From positions 248,001 to 312,000 of the forward strand of contig CAWEAT010000002.1 of NCBI GenBank assembly GCA_963806935.1: 64,000 nucleotides of DNA. The letters are read 5' to 3'. The position numbers and the translations under genes are program-made. A model generated the notes under the pieces. It searched no databases. It saw only the letters and a list, made by a program, of their open reading frames with translations, and was not told the DNA's origin. Positions within the stretch are counted from its first letter, which is position 1. Each line of letters begins with the position of its first letter. The stretch is from Roseiarcus sp963806935. GTDB lineage: Bacteria; Pseudomonadota; Alphaproteobacteria; Rhizobiales; Beijerinckiaceae. Shown here piece after piece: positions 35,883 to 45,780 of this stretch.

Positions 35883-38800
35883 TCAGGCGTCCACAAGAAC
35901 GTTGTCATGGATGGCTTCGCTACGCTGGGCCGGCTCGAGATGTCCGAGATCCATTATCCGGCCTGCGTCGGGTTCCGGTTTCTTGATCCGGAACCAGGCG
36001 ACATAGAGCGCTGGGAGGAAGACGAGAGTCAGAGCGGTCGCGCCAGCCAGGCCTCCCATGATCGCGTAGGCCATCGGACCCCAGAAGATCGTCGGCGCGA
36101 TCGGAACCATGCCCAGGATGGCCGCGGAAGCGGTGAGCAGAATCGGGCGGACCCGGTGGCTGGTGGCGTCAATGACCGCGTCCCACGGGTGAAGTCCCTT
36201 CGCCTTGTCCGTCTCGATCTGGTCGATGAGGATCACCGAGTTGCGGGCAATCATGCCGGTGAGCGCGAGCACGCCGAGGATCGCCACGAAACCAAGGGGC
36301 TTGTCCGCGAGGAGCAACGCCGCGACGACGCCAATGACGCCCATCGGCGCGACGCTCATGACGAGGATCATGCTGCTGAAGCTCTGAAGCTGAACCATCA
36401 GCACGGTAAGCATGATGACGAGCATCAAAGGCACGACAGCGATGACCGACCTCTGCGCCTTGTCGCTCTCCTCCACGCTTCCGCCGACGCTGACGTGGTA
36501 GCCGCTTGGTAGGCTGGCGTTCAGCGCCGCGATCTGCGGCTGGAGCGACTGCACCACCGTCGCGGCCTGGGTGCCCGCCGCGAGGTCGGCCTGCACCGTC
36601 ACGGTCGGCAGCCGGTCCCTGCGCCAGACAATCGGATATTCCTGGCCGTACTCGACGGAGGCGACCTGGCTCAGGGGAACGGTTTTCCCGTTCGACAGAG
36701 GAACCTGAAGGGTCCGGATCGTCGACAGCGACATGCGCTGGTCGGCGGAGGCGCGGACGAGAACGTCGTCGAGCCAGATTCCGCTGCGCATCTCGGTGGC
36801 CGTGACGCCGGAGACGACCGCATTCACAGCCAGAGCCAATTCCTGCGAGCTGAGACCGAGAAGGCGGGCCTGATCCTGATCGACCTGGATCTTGATCGTG
36901 CGGCCAGGCTCCATCCAGTTATAGTTGACGTTCGCGGCGCCGGGAGCCGAGCCGACAAGCTCAGCCACGTGGGAGGCGATCTTGCGCACCTCATCCGGCT
37001 CCCGCCCACTCACCCGGTATTGGAGCGGCCATCCGACCGGCGGGCCGAGTTCCAGAGGGTAAACCCGACCGACCGCGTTCGGAAAATCGGCCGCCAGGGC
37101 TTTCTCGAGCTTCGCCTTCACGCGCTCGCGCTGCTCGAGCCCTTTGGTGACGACCACGGCCTGCGCGAAAAAGTCGTTCGGGAGCTGCACGTTCAAGGGC
37201 AGGTAGAACCGGACCGCGCCCTGCCCGATATAAGTGCTCCAGTGATCGACGTCCTGATCGTCCTTCAAGAGCTTGTCGAGTTGGGCCGAGGCGTCCTTTG
37301 TCGCGTAGATCGACGCATTCTCGGGCAGTTGCAGATCCACCAGGAGCTCCGGTCGATCAGACGCCGGAAAGAATTGCTGCGGTACGAAGCGCATTCCAAA
37401 GATCGCCGCAGCGAAGAGGGCGAGGGTCGCGCCGATCGTGATCCAGCGGGCTCGCATCGCCAGCACGAGGAAGGAGCGGAAGGCGCGCATGATCGGGCCG
37501 GGATGGTCCGGATGGGCCGTCTTGGGTTTCTTGAGCACCCAGACGCCAAGCATGGGCGTGAACAGAGCCGCGACTCCCCACGATCCGATCAGCGCGATCG
37601 CGACGACAGCGAAGATCGAGAACGTGTATTCGCCCGCGGCGCTGCGGGCGAAGCCGATCGGGACGAACGCCGCGATCGTCACCAGCGTGCCGGCCAGCCT
37701 GGGAAAGGCGGTCGAGCTATAGGCGAACTTGGCCGCCTCATCCTTCTCGTCGCCCCGCTCCAGCCGCGTGACCATCGACTCGATGGTAATCATCGCGTCG
37801 TCGACCAGGAGACCGAGCGCGATGATGAGGGCGCCGAGGGAGATCCGCTGAAGGTCGATTCCGAACGCCGACATGGTGACGAACACGACGGCGAGGACGA
37901 GCGGGATCGAGAGCGCCACGACGGCGCCCGGCCCGCACGCCGAGGGCGATGAGGCTGACGCCAAGGACGATGGCGATGGCCTCCCACAGCGCCTCCATGA
38001 AGTCGGCGACGGCGTGATCCACGGTGACAGGCTGGTCCGCAACGAGCGCCGGCTCGATGCCCACGGGCAGGTTCGCCTTGATCTCGGTCATGGCGTGCTC
38101 GACGTTGCGCCCGAGCGCGAGCACATCGCCGCCCTTGCGCATGGCGATTGCGAGCCCGATGCCGTCCTTTCCGTTGACCCGGAACATGGGCTGCGCCGGG
38201 TCGGCCGGGCCGCGCGTGACGCGCGCGATGTCGCCCAGACGGATCATCCGGCCGTTCGCGACGAAATTGACGTTTAGGATGTCGCGCTCCGACCGGAACG
38301 CGCCGGAGACGCGGACGAGAATTTTTTCGTCGCCAGTCTGCACCACGCCCTGAGGCGCGACGGCGTTCTGGGCATCGAGGGCGGCGATCAGCGCGGCGCG
38401 GTCGATCCCGAGGCCAGCGAGCTGCTCGGTCGAGAACTCCACATAGACGCGCTCGTCCTGAGCCCCGAGGACGTCGATCTTCGTGATGTCCGGCAGCTCA
38501 AGGAGCTGCTTGCGGACGTCGTCCACGGTGTCCCTCAGCTCCCGATGGGTGAACCCGTCGGCAGTGAAGCCGTAGACGATGCCGTAGGTGTCGCCGAACT
38601 CGTCGTTGAAGCCGGGGCCTACGACGCCCTGCGGCAGGGAGGCGCGGATGTCGCCGACCTTCTTGCGCACCTGATACCAGATGTCCGGGACCTGAGCCGC
38701 GGGCGTCGAGTTCTTCAGGTTGACGAACACCGTGGCCTGCCCGGCGGTCGTGTAGCTCTTCAGGTAGTCCAGGTTCGGCGTCTCCTCGAGCTTGCGCTCG

Positions 38801-39009
38801 AGGCGGTCGGTGATCTGCTGGAGCGTGTCGCTGACAGTGGCCCCCGGCCACCCGACCTGGACGACCATGGTCTTGACGGTGAAGTCCGGATCCTCACTGC
38901 GCCCGAGACGAAGGTACGATCCGATTCCCGCCGCCACGATGACGAGCATGAAATAGATCACGAGCGAGCGATGCCGGATCGCCCATTCGGTGAGGTTGAA
39001 CCGGTTCAT
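35883..39009 (-). pseudogene. RND-family efflux transporter inner-membrane subunit, interrupted by one frameshift
   Basis: Two overlapping frames together encode a pump of about 1040 residues of the HAE1/HME-like RND group. The N-terminal part starts MNRFNLTEWAIRHRSLVIYF, with porter sequences (GWPGATVSDTLQQITDRLERKL) and TM2-TM4. The C-terminal part continues with SIPLVLAVVFVTMSAFGIDLQ, the proton-relay helix with GLLVDDAMITIESMVTRLERG, and the second porter and TM half. The frame changes near 37925-37940 in a GCGGGCCGGGCGCC context, so a one-base indel explains the break (intact LGVRAGAVVALSIP). The start ATG overlaps the stop of the adaptor gene by the ATGA arrangement. The substrate is unknown. 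Confidence 0.88.
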
Positions 39010-40079
39010 GAGGCGTCTCCCAGGAGGCGGACCATCTGGCCGGGGCGCAGCGTCTGCACGCCGGCGGTGACCACGATCTGGCCTGTCTCCAGGCCCTGGG
39101 AGATCGCGACGGAGGCCGGATCGTAACGCAGGATCTCCACTTTGCGCAGGGACACGGTATGGCTTTGCGGATCGACCACCCACACCGCCGGGCGCCCGTC
39201 GGTCTCGGTGAGCGCGCTCGCAGGGACCTCGACGCCGGGGGGCGCCGATAGCCGGATGCGGCCGGTGACCGTGGCGCCGAGTCGCATGGCCTCCGGCGGA
39301 TCCGAGATGCCGACCTTGACCTGGAACGTCCGGGTCGCAGCGTCGGCTTGCGGCGAAATCTCCCGTACCCGGCCGGTCGCCTTCACCTGCGGATCGCTGC
39401 TGAGAGCGATCTCGACCTCCGGCTCCCGCGGACCGGATTGAATGAGCTGTTCAGGGACGTCGAACACGGCGTCGCGGCCGCCCTGACGTGCAAGCTGCAC
39501 AACCATCTGCCCGGCGTGGACGACTTCCCCCGGCTCGGCGCCGACAGCGGTGACGGCGCCGGCGGCGTCGGCGAACAAAACCGTGTAGCCCTGCTGTTCC
39601 CGAGCGGTCCGCAACTGCGCCTGCGCCGAGTCGACCTGGGCCTGGGCGCTCAGGAGCTTCTGCTGGGCCTCGTCGAAATTGGCGCGGGGGGTCCAGCCTT
39701 CCTTGAGCAGTTCCTGCTGCCGCGAGAAGGTGAGGCGCGCCTGGGTCAGCGTCGCCTCGAGCGAGGCGAGATTGGCTTCCGCCGATCGCGCTGAATTGTT
39801 TTGGATCTGGGGGTCGAGCCGAGCGACGACCTGCCCTGCCTTGAGCACATCGCCCACATGGACCGGCCGCTCGATCATCCGCCCGTCGAGGCGGAAGGCG
39901 AGACTGACCTCATCCTTCGCGCGAACCTGACCGGTGAGCGAGACAATCTCGCCCTCCGCGCCATGCTCGATGGTGACCGTCCGAACTGGACGCGCCTCCG
40001 AAACAGGTGGGGACGCTTTGTCGCAGCCAGCGACGGTTGCCGCAATCAGGGCCGCTGCTGCAATTCGAGACTTGAACAT
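39006..40079 (-). CDS. RND efflux periplasmic adaptor (membrane fusion lipoprotein)
   Basis: The 357-residue AcrA/MexA-type adaptor begins MFKSRIAAAALIAATVAGCD, a lipoprotein signal with lipobox VAGC. It has the split lipoyl domain (VSLAFRLDGRMIERPVHVGDVLKAGQVVARLD and GAVTAVGAEPGEVVHAGQMV), a coiled-coil hairpin (residues about 85-165), and beta-barrel and membrane-proximal parts. I used the ATG at 40079, because the longer frame upstream lacks sense and the lipobox then falls at residue 19. It is translationally coupled to the RND gene. The promoter region upstream contains inverted repeats that likely bind the divergently encoded TetR protein. Confidence 0.93.
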   Translation of the reverse strand: MFKSRIAAAALIAATVAGCDKASPPVSEARPVRTVTIEHGAEGEIVSLTGQVRAKDEVSLAFRLDGRMIERPVHVGDVLKAGQVVARLDPQIQNNSARSAEANLASLEATLTQARLTFSRQQELLKEGWTPRANFDEAQQKLLSAQAQVDSAQAQLRTAREQQGYTVLFADAAGAVTAVGAEPGEVVHAGQMVVQLARQGGRDAVFDVPEQLIQSGPREPEVEIALSSDPQVKATGRVREISPQADAATRTFQVKVGISDPPEAMRLGATVTGRIRLSAPPGVEVPASALTETDGRPAVWVVDPQSHTVSLRKVEILRYDPASVAISQGLETGQIVVTAGVQTLRPGQMVRLLGDAS

Positions 40080-40173
40080 GGGCGCCGCCTTTCGCAGGAA
40101 GGCCAACGGATTCCGCCTGCAGGAGTTCGTCAGGCCGGGCACGGCCATTGCATTACATCGTGCAGTATATTGA

Positions 40174-40193
40174 GATGCACTTATATGTGCAAT
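40174..40193. promoter_or_regulatory. Candidate operator upstream of the efflux pump operon
   Basis: GATGCACTTATATGTGCAAT contains the inverted half-sites ATGCAC and GTGCAAT around six bases. The half-site ATTGCAC/GTGCAAT is the same as in the palindrome before the divergent tetR gene at 40414. It lies about 95 bases upstream of the adaptor start, within a promoter-sized AT-rich stretch. Confidence 0.5.
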
Positions 40194-40413
40194 AGTGATT
40201 TTTGGATGAAGGAACAAAAAAATTCGAGCGCGCGATCCCGGCTAAGCCGCTGCTGATTGATGTCGTTGACCGATCAAAATTCAGGTAGCCGCAGACTGGG
40301 TCTCCGAATTGCGGGCGCCTCTCTGCCGGCTTTGTGGGTGAACATGCGGGACCTCAGCCCCGCGCCGAAACGCCGCACCGCCGCGACTTGCATGACACGA
40401 AGCTGTGTATTAA

Positions 40414-40431
40414 ATTGCACCGAAGTGCAAT
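40414..40431. promoter_or_regulatory. Candidate autoregulatory operator of the second TetR gene
   Basis: ATTGCACCGAAGTGCAAT is an inverted repeat with perfect seven-base arms around CGAA, ending 13 bases before the tetR ATG. A related site lies before the pump operon. The placement over the likely promoter or leader fits self-repression. Confidence 0.6.
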
Positions 40432-40444
40432 AAGGGCCTTGGTG

Positions 40445-41108
40445 ATGGAGCTTCGAGAAAATTCGAGGGGGGTGCTTCCGAAGGTGCCGCGCGGCGGATC
40501 GCGGGAAGCAATCGTCGAGGCAGCGTCGCGCCTGTTCCTTGAGCGCGGCTTCGGATCGGTGAGCATGGACGAACTCGCAGAGGCTGCCGGCTTGGCGAGG
40601 CGAACGCTCTACAATCAGTTCACAAGCAAGGAGGAAATCTTCCGCGAGATGCTCCTGCAGGGTGTCGGGACATCTCGAGGAAGCGTTTCCGCCCGGCATT
40701 GAAACCCTAGGCGATGTCGAGGAGGTGCTGCGCCTGATCGCGCGCATGATTCTGGAGCTCCACAAGCGCCCGGAATATCTCGGGTTCCTCCGAATGGTGG
40801 TTGCCAACTCCCGCCAGTTTCCATGGATCGCGGAGGAGTTCGCCGCCGTGATGGACCCCCAGACCGAGCGCTTTGCGCGCTATGTCGCCCATTTGACGGC
40901 GATGGGCGTCCTTGAATGTCGCAATCCGACGCTGGCGGCTCACCAGTTCATGGGGATCCTCAACGAGTTCTCTCTGTGGCCCTGGATGATGGCTCGCGAG
41001 CGCCTGGCGGTACCCGCCGAAGAGGTCGTTGAAGAGACAGTCCGGATGTTCCTTCGGAACTACCGCCGCCCGTTATCGGACCAAGCGCGTCATGACGACG
41101 CAGCATAA
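40445..41108 (+). pseudogene. TetR/AcrR-family regulator of the efflux pump, interrupted by one frameshift
   Basis: The first frame gives the DNA-binding domain (SREAIVEAASRLFLERGFGSV, then SMDELAEAAGLARRTLYNQFTSKEEIF). The second frame, starting within VSGHLEEAFPPGIETLGDV, gives the C-terminal domain of the AefR-like type (LGFLRMVVANSRQFPWIAEEF). One extra G in the GGG at about 40658-40660 accounts for the break, and the joined protein would have about 220 residues. It is divergent from the RND adaptor-pump operon and is its likely repressor. The start ATG at 40445 comes right after the candidate operator. Confidence 0.82.
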
Positions 41109-41304
41109 CTCCACCTTATCTTCCGCCAGCGCGGCGCAGGTCCGTGCCTGCGATCCGCAGCGTCTGCTTCACGTCGATTTCGTCGAAGAACCCCTGCGAG
41201 TGCGATATGCGTGAGCGGCGGCTGTCAACGAGGCAAAGCCGCGCTTCTCCGCCTCACATCGCGAAGGTGTGCGCTGGCAGGCAATGAGCTTCGCTCGTCG
41301 AACG

Positions 41305-41508
41305 TGGGACCCCGCCTCTCATCCCCAACAATCCGACACGCAAGAGGCCGCACCCCTTCGACGAGGACGCCTATCGCCAGCGCAATTTGATCGAGCGCAT
41401 GTTCTGCCGCCTCAAGGACTGGCCGCCCATCGCGAACACTACGACAAGCTCGCCTCATGCTTCGCCGCAGCCATCGCGATCGCAGCCATAATCATCCGGT
41501 GGACCTGA
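41305..41508 (+). pseudogene. C-terminal fragment of an IS5-type transposase
   Basis: Across two frames the sequence reads PHPFDEDAYRQRNLIERMFCRLKDW and HYDKLASCFAAAIAIAAIIIRW, the last part of an IS5-family DDE transposase with the catalytic Glu in RNLIERMFCRLKD. The N-terminal two thirds and both ends are missing, and the frame changes after LKDW. It marks the left edge of a mobile-element-rich zone. The 195 bases between the TetR gene and this fragment hold nothing recognisable. Confidence 0.7.
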
Positions 41509-41521
41509 TTGAGTTTGGAGC

Positions 41522-42130
41522 CTAGAGGTCGAGGCCGGCAATCACATCGGCGAGTTTGGCGCTCGCCGTCATCGCTCCAGCGTGATTGAGGTGCGACCAA
41601 TTCTCGAAAAGTTCGTCCCGCTGTGACAAGTCCCCCAAACTCAAAACCGTACCATATTGTTCGAGAAAGGCGAGATCCGCGATCGTCGTGGGGCCGTTGA
41701 AGATCGGCAGGAAAATGAAAATCAACTGCGTCCCGTGGGCCCTTGCCTCTTCCGCGATCTTGCCGATGTAGAGATGGTCTTCGCCGCCGCTTATTCGATT
41801 CGATGCACGCGCGACCAGGGTCCGCCCGTCCAGCCGGCGCTGCTCCGACAGGAGCGTCCGCGCGGAACCGGATGTATCATATCGACCGTCTTCCCGAACT
41901 CGTCCGGAAAGTCCGTAGTGAAATCCGTGCGCTTGGCCGCGTAGGCCTTAGGATCGAATTGTTTTGGTAGGCTGAACAGGTTGGGAAACAGGTCCGCCCC
42001 GAAAAGCCGCGCCTTGCGGGCTGGCAGAGAAGCAAGATCATAGAGATAGTTGTGAAGGAATGGCGTCGGCGGGAAAACAACCGCATCCGCTCGCCCGTTT
42101 CAAACCTCTTCCCAGCTATTTCTGTAAGCG
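41522..42130 (-). pseudogene. Decayed SGNH-hydrolase-like gene, C-terminal part
   Basis: The coding signal reads RADAVVFPPTPFLHNYLYDL, LPARKARLFGADLFPNLFSL, then after a frame change near 41840 continues LYIGKIAEEARAHGTQLIFI and ends NWSHLNHAGAMTASAKLADVI. The DxxH-like ending NWSHLNHAGA resembles block V of SGNH/GDSL hydrolases such as those in polysaccharide modification. There is an in-frame TGA at 42100-42102 (after NSWEEV), where TGG would be expected, and the N-terminus is gone. The gene is therefore inactive as read. Its family is a guess from the C-terminal motif. Confidence 0.5.
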
Positions 42131-42133
42131 GTC

Positions 42134-42798
42134 TCAGTCGTGACCGGTTTTTTGCCTATTTGCGGATGGGATCCCCAACACAAAGATGCCGCTGCACGCG
42201 ACGATGAAGCCTCCAAGCCAGGTACAGAGGGTGGGCGTCGTCGAAAAAAAAGGAAACCCGAGATCGTTGACCATATGAGCTGCGTATACGCCAAAGGCGC
42301 GAGGGAGGAAGCGGGACGCCTCGAGTAGCCGAGAATCAAACCATACTGCCCAGTCATATTCATGAACGCTGCAAGAAAGAGGATCGCGATCTGGTTCGGC
42401 GCGATCGGCCTCCACCCCATCGTGAGCCCGACCGTGAGCAGGAGAGCAGCGCTCAGCGTGGAATATACGAGCGTCGTCAACGCAGCGTCGACGGCGAGCC
42501 GTCTGGTCAACAGAAGGCCGCCCGACCAGCACGTCGCTGAGGCCAGAGGCAGTAGCGAGGCTGAACTGACGTCGGCGGCACCCGGCCTGATGATGATCAA
42601 AGCGCCGAGAAATCCAGCGAACACGGCCAGCCAGCGTGGCAGGCCGATAGTCTCCTTGAGCGCGAGCGAGGCGAGCAGCGTGACCAGAAGCGGATAGACG
42701 AAGCTGATTGCTGTCGTATCGGCGATTGGGAGGTACCGCAATCCGCCGATGAAAAAGGCTGCAGAGGCCGCGAGCAATGCGCCACGTAGGAATTGGGT
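42134..42798 (-). pseudogene. EamA/DMT-family transporter, truncated by IS21 and frameshifted
   Basis: The reading FLRGALLAASAAFFIGGLRY, LPIADTTAISFVYPLLVTLL and later LAPLAYTQLIWSTISGFLFF is a drug/metabolite transporter of the EamA type. After a run of eight A on the plus strand (42244-42251) the frame shifts; with one more base it continues STTPTLCTWLGGFIVACSGI to a stop at 42134. The first one or two membrane helices are missing because the IS21 end at 42799 cuts into the gene. No matching N-terminus lies on the far side of the element, so a deletion or rearrangement accompanied the insertion. Confidence 0.75.
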
Positions 42799-42951
42799 TG
42801 TCAATCGGCGTTGAACTTTGACCCCCAATCGGCGCTCAAAAGTGCCCCCCTTGGAGACGTGCTCGAACGGCAGCGCTCGCCCCGGCGGAGCTGGCCGGGG
42901 TTGCGCAGCCGGGGCGAGCGCGGATCGGTGAGGCGCAGAGGCGTTGGTCGG

Positions 42952-43680
42952 TCAGGCGCGGTTCTTGAAGCGCCAGCTCTCGTTTCCAGTCTCGACGATG
43001 TCGCAGTGATGGGTGAGGCGATCGAGGAGTGCTGTCGTCATCTTTGGGTCGCCAAAGACGCTCGGCCATTCGCCGAAGGCGAGGTTGGTGGTGACGACGA
43101 TTGAGGTGCGCTCATAGAGTCGGCTGACCAAGTGGAACAGCAATTGCCCGCCGGCCTGGGCGAAGGGCAGATAGCCGAGTTCATCGAGGATGACGAAGTC
43201 GAGGCGGGTGAGATAGTCGGCGATGCGTCCCTGGCGTCCGGCTCGGCTTTCGGCCTCGAGCTGATTGACGAGATCGACGGTGGTGAAGAAGCGACCGCGC
43301 GATCCGGCTCGGATGCAGCTTCGCGCAATGGCGATGGCCAGATGGGTCTTGCCCGTTCCCGTTCCTCCGACCAGGACGACGTTTCGCTGTTGGGCAAGGA
43401 AGGCGCCGCCGGCCAGATCGCGCACGAGAGCCTGGTTGATCGGCGTGTTACTGAACGCGAAGTCGTCGACGTCCTTGGCCAGCGGCAGCTTGGCGACGGT
43501 GAGCTGGTATTTGATTGAGCGGGCATGCTTCTCCGAGATCTCGGCTTTCAGGAGATCGCCGACGAAGCGTTGCGGTTCGTGCTTGCGCTTGAGCGCCGTG
43601 ACCAGCGTCTCGTCGTAGGCGCTTCTCATCCCGTAGAGCTTGAGGCTGCTCATCATGTCGAAGACTTCGGTTCTTTCCAT
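42952..43680 (-). CDS. istB: IS21 helper ATPase IstB
   Basis: The 242-residue AAA+ protein resembles DnaC and assists the IS21 transposase in target selection. Walker A is VLVGGTGTGKTHLAIAI, Walker B is FVILDELGYLPFAQ, and the sensor region VVTTNLAFGEWPSVFGD is present. The gene starts three bases after the istA stop codon and is likely translated by coupling. It appears intact. Confidence 0.95.
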   Translation of the reverse strand: MERTEVFDMMSSLKLYGMRSAYDETLVTALKRKHEPQRFVGDLLKAEISEKHARSIKYQLTVAKLPLAKDVDDFAFSNTPINQALVRDLAGGAFLAQQRNVVLVGGTGTGKTHLAIAIARSCIRAGSRGRFFTTVDLVNQLEAESRAGRQGRIADYLTRLDFVILDELGYLPFAQAGGQLLFHLVSRLYERTSIVVTTNLAFGEWPSVFGDPKMTTALLDRLTHHCDIVETGNESWRFKNRA

Positions 43681-43683
43681 AGG

Positions 43684-45204
43684 TTAGGCGCTCCTGAGTT
43701 GATCGTATCGGGCGCAGTCGGCGATCGGCGCGTAGCGCAGCCGCAAAGCGTCGGGCGTCATGATCGTCGCCGTCGGTCCCGGATCGCGCTGACGCGCGAG
43801 GATGTTGATGACGACGTCGGCCGAATGGACGCCCTCGGACAGCGCCTGATGGCAGGCGGCCTCGACCGCCGGCAGCCCGTCGCTCAGCACCGCGGCGAGG
43901 ATTTTGACCATCTGCCGATCGCCGTCGTTCGAACCGGCGAGCTTGCGCCGGACCCGGTCGAGCCCAGCCGGCAGCACCCAATCCTTGAACGGCGCCCCGT
44001 TGCGCAGAGCGCCCGGCTTGCGCGCCAGAACCGGCACGTAATGCCAGGGATCGTAGATCGTCTCGCCGCGCCCGTAACAGCGCCGATGCTCCGCCACAAT
44101 GCGCCCGTCCTGGCGGATGGCGATCCGATCGGCGTAGGCGTGGATTTCGACCGGGCGGCCGACCGCGCTGGCGCTCACCGAGTATTTGTTGTTGTCGAAC
44201 CGCACCAGGCAGGTCTTCGACACCGAGGCCGGCAAGGCATGGAATCCATCGAAGCGGCCGCGATAGGGAACGAGCTTCGGTCGCTCTTCCTCGAAGACCT
44301 CCCAGATCGTTCTGTCGGGCTGTTCGGGATGGGGATGCGCCTTGGCCCAGGCGATGCATTTGTCCATGAGCCAGGCGTTCAGTTCGTCATAGCTCTTGAC
44401 GCGCAAGCGCGGCGTGAAGAAGCGCTCACGCACGAGGCCGACCTGGTTCTCGACTTGGCCCTTCTCCCAGCCTGACGCCGGCGTGCAGGCGACAGGCTCG
44501 ACGAGATGATGCGAGCACATCTGGAGGAAGCGGCGATTGTATTGCCGGTCCTTGCCGAGGAAGATCGTTTCCACCGCCGTCTTCATGTTGTCGTAGATGC
44601 CGCGCGCGCAGGCGCCCCTGAAGAACGCAAACGCTCGCTCGTGGGCGTCGAAAACCATCTCCTGCGTCTCACGGGGATAGGCGCGCGCGAGCATCATGCG
44701 GCTATGGCAAAGACGGACATGCGCGACCTTCACGATCGTCGTCACCCCGTCCATCACGACAATCTCATGGCTCCAGTCGAACTGGTAGGCCTCGCCCGGC
44801 GCAAATGTCAGCGGAATAAACGCGCTCGCGGTTGCGCTCGCGTTCGTCTTTGCCCAGGCGCTCGCATAGCGACGGACAGCGTCGTATCCACCCTCATAGC
44901 CGAGCGATCGCAGTTCTTCGAAAATCCGGATCAGAGTCAGCCGCTCTCGCGCCGGCGCCTCGGCGTTCGTAGCCAGCAGCCGATCAAGTTCCTCTTTCCA
45001 TCTCCCCAGCTTCGGGCGCGGCTGCACCTGACGCTCGTAGGCAAACGAGGTCACGTCAGACCGCAGGACCTTGCGAACCGTATTGCGGGACAGTCGCAGA
45101 TCGCGAGCGATCTCTTTGATCGATTTGCCTTGGACAAAGTGCTCGCGCCGTATCCGAGCGATCGTCTCCACAACCAACATCCCCCACCGCCCGCTTCGCG
45201 CCAA
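43684..45204 (-). CDS. istA: IS21 transposase IstA
   Basis: The 506-residue DDE transposase has an N-terminal helix-turn-helix (GKSIKEIARDLRLSRNTVRKVL) and an rve-type integrase core with the first Asp in AYQFDWSHEIVVMDG, the second in RGIYDNMKTAVE and the Glu in GWEKGQVENQVGLVRERFF. The C-terminal Mu-type beta domain includes TCLVRFDNNKYSVSASAVG. It appears intact, so the element may still be mobile. Confidence 0.95.
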   Translation of the reverse strand: MARSGRWGMLVVETIARIRREHFVQGKSIKEIARDLRLSRNTVRKVLRSDVTSFAYERQVQPRPKLGRWKEELDRLLATNAEAPARERLTLIRIFEELRSLGYEGGYDAVRRYASAWAKTNASATASAFIPLTFAPGEAYQFDWSHEIVVMDGVTTIVKVAHVRLCHSRMMLARAYPRETQEMVFDAHERAFAFFRGACARGIYDNMKTAVETIFLGKDRQYNRRFLQMCSHHLVEPVACTPASGWEKGQVENQVGLVRERFFTPRLRVKSYDELNAWLMDKCIAWAKAHPHPEQPDRTIWEVFEEERPKLVPYRGRFDGFHALPASVSKTCLVRFDNNKYSVSASAVGRPVEIHAYADRIAIRQDGRIVAEHRRCYGRGETIYDPWHYVPVLARKPGALRNGAPFKDWVLPAGLDRVRRKLAGSNDGDRQMVKILAAVLSDGLPAVEAACHQALSEGVHSADVVINILARQRDPGPTATIMTPDALRLRYAPIADCARYDQLRSA

Positions 45205-45294
45205 AGCGGGCAGCCGAACAAACCGATGATTGGGGGGTCAATTTTAGACGCCGATCCCCCGCATCAGGGGGTCACTTTTCCACGCCGGATCACA

Positions 45295-45780
45295 AGCCGT
45301 AGAGCCGGGTCATGTTGGTCTTGGTCCAGAGCCTGCCCTCGGGCTTGACCCGAGGGTCTCGTCGATGAAGACGAGACGCGAAGGATCGACGCGCTTCTGA
45401 TGGCTCGCCAGCGCCGGCGATGGCGCTTTATGTCCGCACGATCCTGCTCGCGCGCGATCGGCGTCTTTTTTTGAGCGTGACGCCGATGCGGCAGAAGAAG
45501 CAGCTCATCATCGCCGTGTCGGCTCGGACCCCACGCTCGGCCAGCAGCCGGTCGCAAAGCGCCTGCAGCGTGATGTCGGTTTTCTCCGTCCTTAGCGCCT
45601 CAAGAAACTCACGAAGTGGCTCAAGTCTCGGACGCAGTACCCGCCCATCCTGCTCGCCGACCGCGAACCGCTGCGCTCGAAGCGCCGCACCCACATGATG
45701 GCCGAGGACTCGCTCACCCCAAAGCGGGCCGCAGCCGCCCGCCGGCTCATGACCACGCCGCCCTCGCGCACCTTCTCATA
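45295..45780 (-). pseudogene. N-terminal remnant of an IS630-family transposase
   Basis: Pieces in different frames read MSRRAAAARFGVSESSAIMW, then LREFLEALRTEKTDITLQAL, then LKKRRRSRASR or KKTPIAREQDRADIKRHRRR, and finally LWTKTNMTRLYG at the IS21 boundary. These follow the order of an IS630 transposase: helix-turn-helix, linker and the first catalytic block. The IS21 end abuts directly after TRLYG, so IS21 seems to have inserted into this older element. The catalytic C-terminus is absent. Confidence 0.7.

Larger units (their letters stand above)
42799..45294 (-). mobile_element. Complete IS21-family insertion sequence
   Basis: The element is 2,496 bp long and holds istA and istB in the usual order. 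Its terminal inverted repeats begin with TG: the left end is TGTCAATCGGCGTTGAACTT followed by TGACCCCC, and the right end, read inwards, is TGTGATCCGGCGTGGAAAAG followed by TGACCCCC; they agree in about three quarters of positions. No target-site duplication is visible (left flank AATTGGGT, right flank AGCCGTAG). The left flank is a broken EamA gene and the right flank a broken IS630-type transposase. Confidence 0.88.
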
